Assembly: GCA_947499735.1 (NCBI GenBank) | Contig: CANMPP010000001.1 | Location: 1,116,001-1,180,000, forward strand | DNA: 64,000 nucleotides | From: an uncultured Pelagimonas sp. | GTDB taxonomy: Bacteria > Pseudomonadota > Alphaproteobacteria > Rhodobacterales > Rhodobacteraceae | Reading direction: 5' to 3' | Part shown: in pieces, positions 61,559 through 64,000 of the stretch | Layout of the letters: every line of letters begins with the position of its first letter | How positions within the stretch are numbered: the first letter of the stretch is position 1 | The notes under the pieces: generated by a model | Told to the model about the DNA's origin: nothing | What the model saw: the letters and a program-made list of their open reading frames with translations, nothing else | The model's database searches: none | Program-made: the position numbers and the translations under genes

Positions 61559-62482
61559 TTAAATGCCGCCAAATATCGACCAACCGGTTTTGGCGGCAAG
61601 CCGCTCTACTGCCAATGTGCCCAATTGGGAATTGCCCTGTTCATTTAGGCCCGGCGACCAAACCGCAATAGAGGCGCGACCAGGAACAATCACCAAAATC
61701 CCACCTCCGACCCCGCTTTTACCGGGCAAACCAACACGATAGGCAAAGTCACCAGATCCATCATAATGCCCACATGTCAGCATCAGCGCGTTGATGCGTC
61801 GTACGCTTTTGGGCGAAATCAGTGACGGGCTGCCGGGGCCTGCGACCAAAAATCGCCCAGCCATCGCCAATTGCCGACAGGTCATTTCGACCGCGCATTG
61901 GTGGAAATAGGTACCACATGTCAAAGCAGGCGGATTGCGCAAATTACCATGTGCCGCCATGAAATGCGCCAAGGCCATATTGCGATCCCCATGCGCGGTT
62001 TCCGAGGCCGCAACGGATTTGTCGATATGGATATCACCATCCTCGGCAACCTCGCGAATAAAGCGCAGCAATTCGCCCAGCACGGCATCAGGTTTGTGCC
62101 CTTCCAAAATCGCATCGGTGACCACCAAAGCGCCCGAATTGATAAATGGATTGCGCGGAACGCCGTTTTCCCGTTCCAAAAGAAACATCGAATTAAAGGG
62201 CTGACCGGATGGTTCCCGCCCGACCCGCGACCATAGCTCATGGCCCAGTTTGCCAAGCGCCAAGGCAAGGGTGAACACTTTGGACACCGATTGGATGGAA
62301 AACGGAATGTCGGCATCCCCGGCCGAATAGGTCGACCCATCTGCCAAAGCGACAAAAAGGCCGAACTGATCTGCATCAACACGGCCCAATTCGGGAATAT
62401 AATCGGCGACCTGACCACGATCAGGCGCCGCGTTCATTTCCCGCGCAATATCATCAATGATCTCTTGAAGATCCTGCCCCAT
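61559..62482 (-). CDS. glsA: glutaminase
   Basis: Hydrolyses glutamine to glutamate and ammonia; serine-dependent, beta-lactamase-like fold. About 307 residues. The nucleophile Ser65 and Lys68 lie in [42 protein letters not shown] and [19 protein letters not shown] are the family segments. It converges with gap, 5 bp apart. The frame begins seven codons earlier, but this ATG gives the usual start. Confidence 0.95.
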   Translation of the reverse strand: MGQDLQEIIDDIAREMNAAPDRGQVADYIPELGRVDADQFGLFVALADGSTYSAGDADIPFSIQSVSKVFTLALALGKLGHELWSRVGREPSGQPFNSMFLLERENGVPRNPFINSGALVVTDAILEGHKPDAVLGELLRFIREVAEDGDIHIDKSVAASETAHGDRNMALAHFMAAHGNLRNPPALTCGTYFHQCAVEMTCRQLAMAGRFLVAGPGSPSLISPKSVRRINALMLTCGHYDGSGDFAYRVGLPGKSGVGGGILVIVPGRASIAVWSPGLNEQGNSQLGTLAVERLAAKTGWSIFGGI

Positions 62483-62563
62483 CCGTACCCCACAATAAAA
62501 CAAACATATCCTGTGGATGTGCCTTATCTCTTGAAGTACGGCAAGGGACCAGATCCGTATGCA

Positions 62564-63907
62564 TTATGCACCAGCCAGATAATCCGCCCGCTGCAACCCG
62601 TATTTGGCCATCTTTTCGTTCAGCGTACGACGCGGCAAACACAGTTCATCCATGACGCTGGCAATCGATCCTTTATGGCGGCGCATCGTGTTGTCGATCA
62701 ACATACGTTCAAAGGCTTCGACATATTCTTTCAGCGGCTTGCCCTCTGTGGTCATCACAGGCTGCATCTGATCATGGTCGCTCATCAACAGGGATGCGAT
62801 GGTCCCCTGCCCGCGCCGCGATTGCAGCACAGCGCGTTCGGCCAGATTGATCAGCTGACGCACATTGCCCGGCCAAGGTGCTTGCAACAATTGTGCCGCC
62901 TCTTGTGCAGAAACCCGCGGCGCATCACAGCCATATTCCTCGGCAAATTGTTCCGAAAGCGCTGTGAACAGGGCCAACATATCCTCGCCCCGTGCACGCA
63001 GCGGTGGAACCGTGATCTTTAGCGCAGCCAGGCGGTAAAACAGGTCTGAGCGCAACACGCTTTCACAGGTTTTGCCTTCATCCTGAAGGTTACAAATCGC
63101 AACGATCCGCGTCTCTGGTGGATTGCCCTGTTCATCCAAAGCCGACAAAAGACGCGCCTGTGCGCCATCTGGCAATGCTTCGATGTCTTCCAGAACCAAG
63201 GTGCCCCCGCGCGCTTCTTCCAACGCCGGCAACCGTGTTTCTTCAGGCTGCATCGGACCAAAGAGGCGGCGCATCAAAGCGTCTTCATCAAAAGCTGCAC
63301 AAGACAACAGAACAAATTTCTTGCCAGCGCGCGCACCAACAGCATGCAGTGCATGGGCCACTGTGGTCTTGCCGGTGCCGGTTTCACCTTCGATCAAAAC
63401 GTGACCATCAGCCTGACCAAGATCTAGAATATCCTCGCGCAGGCGGTCCATGACCGGGCTTGCGCCGATCAGCTTGCGCATGATTTCGCTGCCGTCAGAC
63501 AGTTCTTTGCGCAGCGCCCGGTTGTCCAATGTCAGACGCCGTGCGTTCGTGGCCTTTTTCGCCAATTCTGACATGCGATCAGGATTGAACGGCTTTTCCA
63601 AGAAATCAAACGCACCAATGCGCATTGCTTCAACCGCGATCGGCACATCGCCATGCCCGGTGATCATAATCACCGGCAATGTGCTGTCCGTGCTCATCAG
63701 TTTACGTAACAATTGGATACCGTCCATGCCCGGCATTTTGATGTCGGAAATCACAATACCCGGATAATCTTGTCCAATGGACCCAAGCGCATCTTCAGCA
63801 CTGGCAAAGGTTTCTGTGTCATAGCCAGACAAGGCCAACCATTGGCTTACGGACTGACGCATGTCGCGTTCATCATCGACAATGGCAATTTTCATAGCTT
63901 TGGCCAT
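62564..63907 (-). CDS. DctD-like response regulator with AAA+ domain lacking the GAFTGA loop
   Basis: A 447-residue regulator. The receiver has Asp55 (IVISDIKMPG) and Lys105; the AAA+ domain has Walker A GETGTGKT at 174-181; the end is a Fis-type HTH (GSIASVMDELCLPRRTLNEKMAKYG). Between LFG (215-217) and ARGGTLVLEDIE the GAFTGA sigma-54 contact loop is absent and about five residues are lost; Walker B reads LVLED instead of xxLDE. It is therefore unlikely to act through sigma-54 in the standard way. GGAG in the kinase stop region is its ribosome site; the kinase ends 3 bp upstream. Confidence 0.85.
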   Translation of the reverse strand: MAKAMKIAIVDDERDMRQSVSQWLALSGYDTETFASAEDALGSIGQDYPGIVISDIKMPGMDGIQLLRKLMSTDSTLPVIMITGHGDVPIAVEAMRIGAFDFLEKPFNPDRMSELAKKATNARRLTLDNRALRKELSDGSEIMRKLIGASPVMDRLREDILDLGQADGHVLIEGETGTGKTTVAHALHAVGARAGKKFVLLSCAAFDEDALMRRLFGPMQPEETRLPALEEARGGTLVLEDIEALPDGAQARLLSALDEQGNPPETRIVAICNLQDEGKTCESVLRSDLFYRLAALKITVPPLRARGEDMLALFTALSEQFAEEYGCDAPRVSAQEAAQLLQAPWPGNVRQLINLAERAVLQSRRGQGTIASLLMSDHDQMQPVMTTEGKPLKEYVEAFERMLIDNTMRRHKGSIASVMDELCLPRRTLNEKMAKYGLQRADYLAGA

Positions 63908-63910
63908 GGT

Positions 63911-64000
63911 TTACTCCGCAATTAGTATTTCAGTCGTGTCCTTATCTTCATTCAGGACAGGAAGCTGCATGTCAAAGACCGCTCCACCGCGATCGCTATT
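63911..64000 (-). CDS. sensor histidine kinase, C-terminal end (DctB-like, partial)
   Basis: The last 29 residues of a protein whose gene continues past the right edge. The readable part, NSDRGGAVFDMQLPVLNEDK and onwards, matches the end of the HATPase domain of DctB-type kinases (GGAVF-x-LP). It is 3 bp from the DctD-like gene and surely its partner. Confidence 0.7.
   Translation of the reverse strand, partial: NSDRGGAVFDMQLPVLNEDKDTTEILIAE

Noticed and set aside
1..64000. CRISPR array, prophage, integron or conjugative element
   Set aside because: No regularly spaced repeats, phage structural genes, integrase or relaxase were seen on either strand.

Overview
The window is a 64 kb chromosomal segment of a marine alphaproteobacterium, most likely a member of Rhodobacterales (Roseobacter group). 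The evidence is the gene set: the alphaproteobacterial flagellin regulators FlaF and FlbT beside fliC, several small families typical of the group (DUF4169, DUF1289, DUF2852, DUF1217, DUF4174), an RNA methyltransferase/PIN-nuclease pair, Bpt, an Entner-Doudoroff operon, propionyl-CoA carboxylase with methylmalonyl-CoA mutase, and a DctBD-type two-component system. Family calls were made by eye from motifs and remembered family sequences; no database search was run.

Layout. 1-6 kb: the end of a GbdR-like AraC regulator, an aquaporin, DUF4169 and ribbon-helix-helix proteins, and a leftward set of ABC ATPase, Na+/solute symporter, PIN protein and rRNA methyltransferase. 6-9 kb: edd-eda with a LacI-type palindrome upstream and a strong terminator downstream. 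9-20.7 kb: housekeeping genes (two SDR enzymes including 3-hydroxybutyrate dehydrogenase beside a patatin, glnE, DUF2852, RDD, bpt), an orphan oligopeptide-binding protein, an orphan EnvZ-like kinase, and a likely unannotated small RNA at about 17.3-17.45 kb. 20.7-23.3 kb: an MBL hydrolase, tRNA-Asn, then 1.4 kb of decayed DNA holding a frameshifted IS3-type transposase relic and a 13-base C tract. 23.3-30.2 kb: a flagellar block (DUF1217, flbT, flaF, fliC, flgN-like, flgJ-like, fliK, flgD).

30.2-37.6 kb: a carnitine/gamma-butyrobetaine catabolic cluster. It has a divergent CdhR-like regulator, acyl-CoA dehydrogenase, ADP-forming CoA ligase, CaiD-like hydratase, BKACE-type dehydrocarnitine cleavage enzyme, and L-carnitine dehydrogenase fused to a thioesterase. 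The expected product is glycine betaine plus acetoacetate, which links it to the GbdR-like gene at the left edge and to 3-hydroxybutyrate dehydrogenase. 37.9-48.3 kb: a hybrid histidine kinase with a sulfotransferase-like protein, then a GntR-controlled divergent locus (aldolase and GhrA one way; regulator, acetylpolyamine-amidohydrolase-like protein and class III aminotransferase the other), an SDR, a nucleoside deaminase and an enol-lactonase.

48.3-57.9 kb: a five-gene TonB energising operon with two ExbD paralogues, one lacking the key Asp, and the propionyl-CoA to succinyl-CoA pathway (pccB, pccA, mcm) interrupted by an opposite-strand DUF4174 gene. 58-64 kb: a 3-hydroxyisobutyryl-CoA hydrolase-like gene, a likely 26-residue membrane peptide, a DUF808 protein, a GAPDH with NADP-type cofactor residues behind a palindrome similar to the edd one, a glutaminase, and a DctD-like regulator without a GAFTGA loop followed by the tail of its sensor kinase. 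No CRISPR array, rRNA, prophage or intact mobile element was seen.
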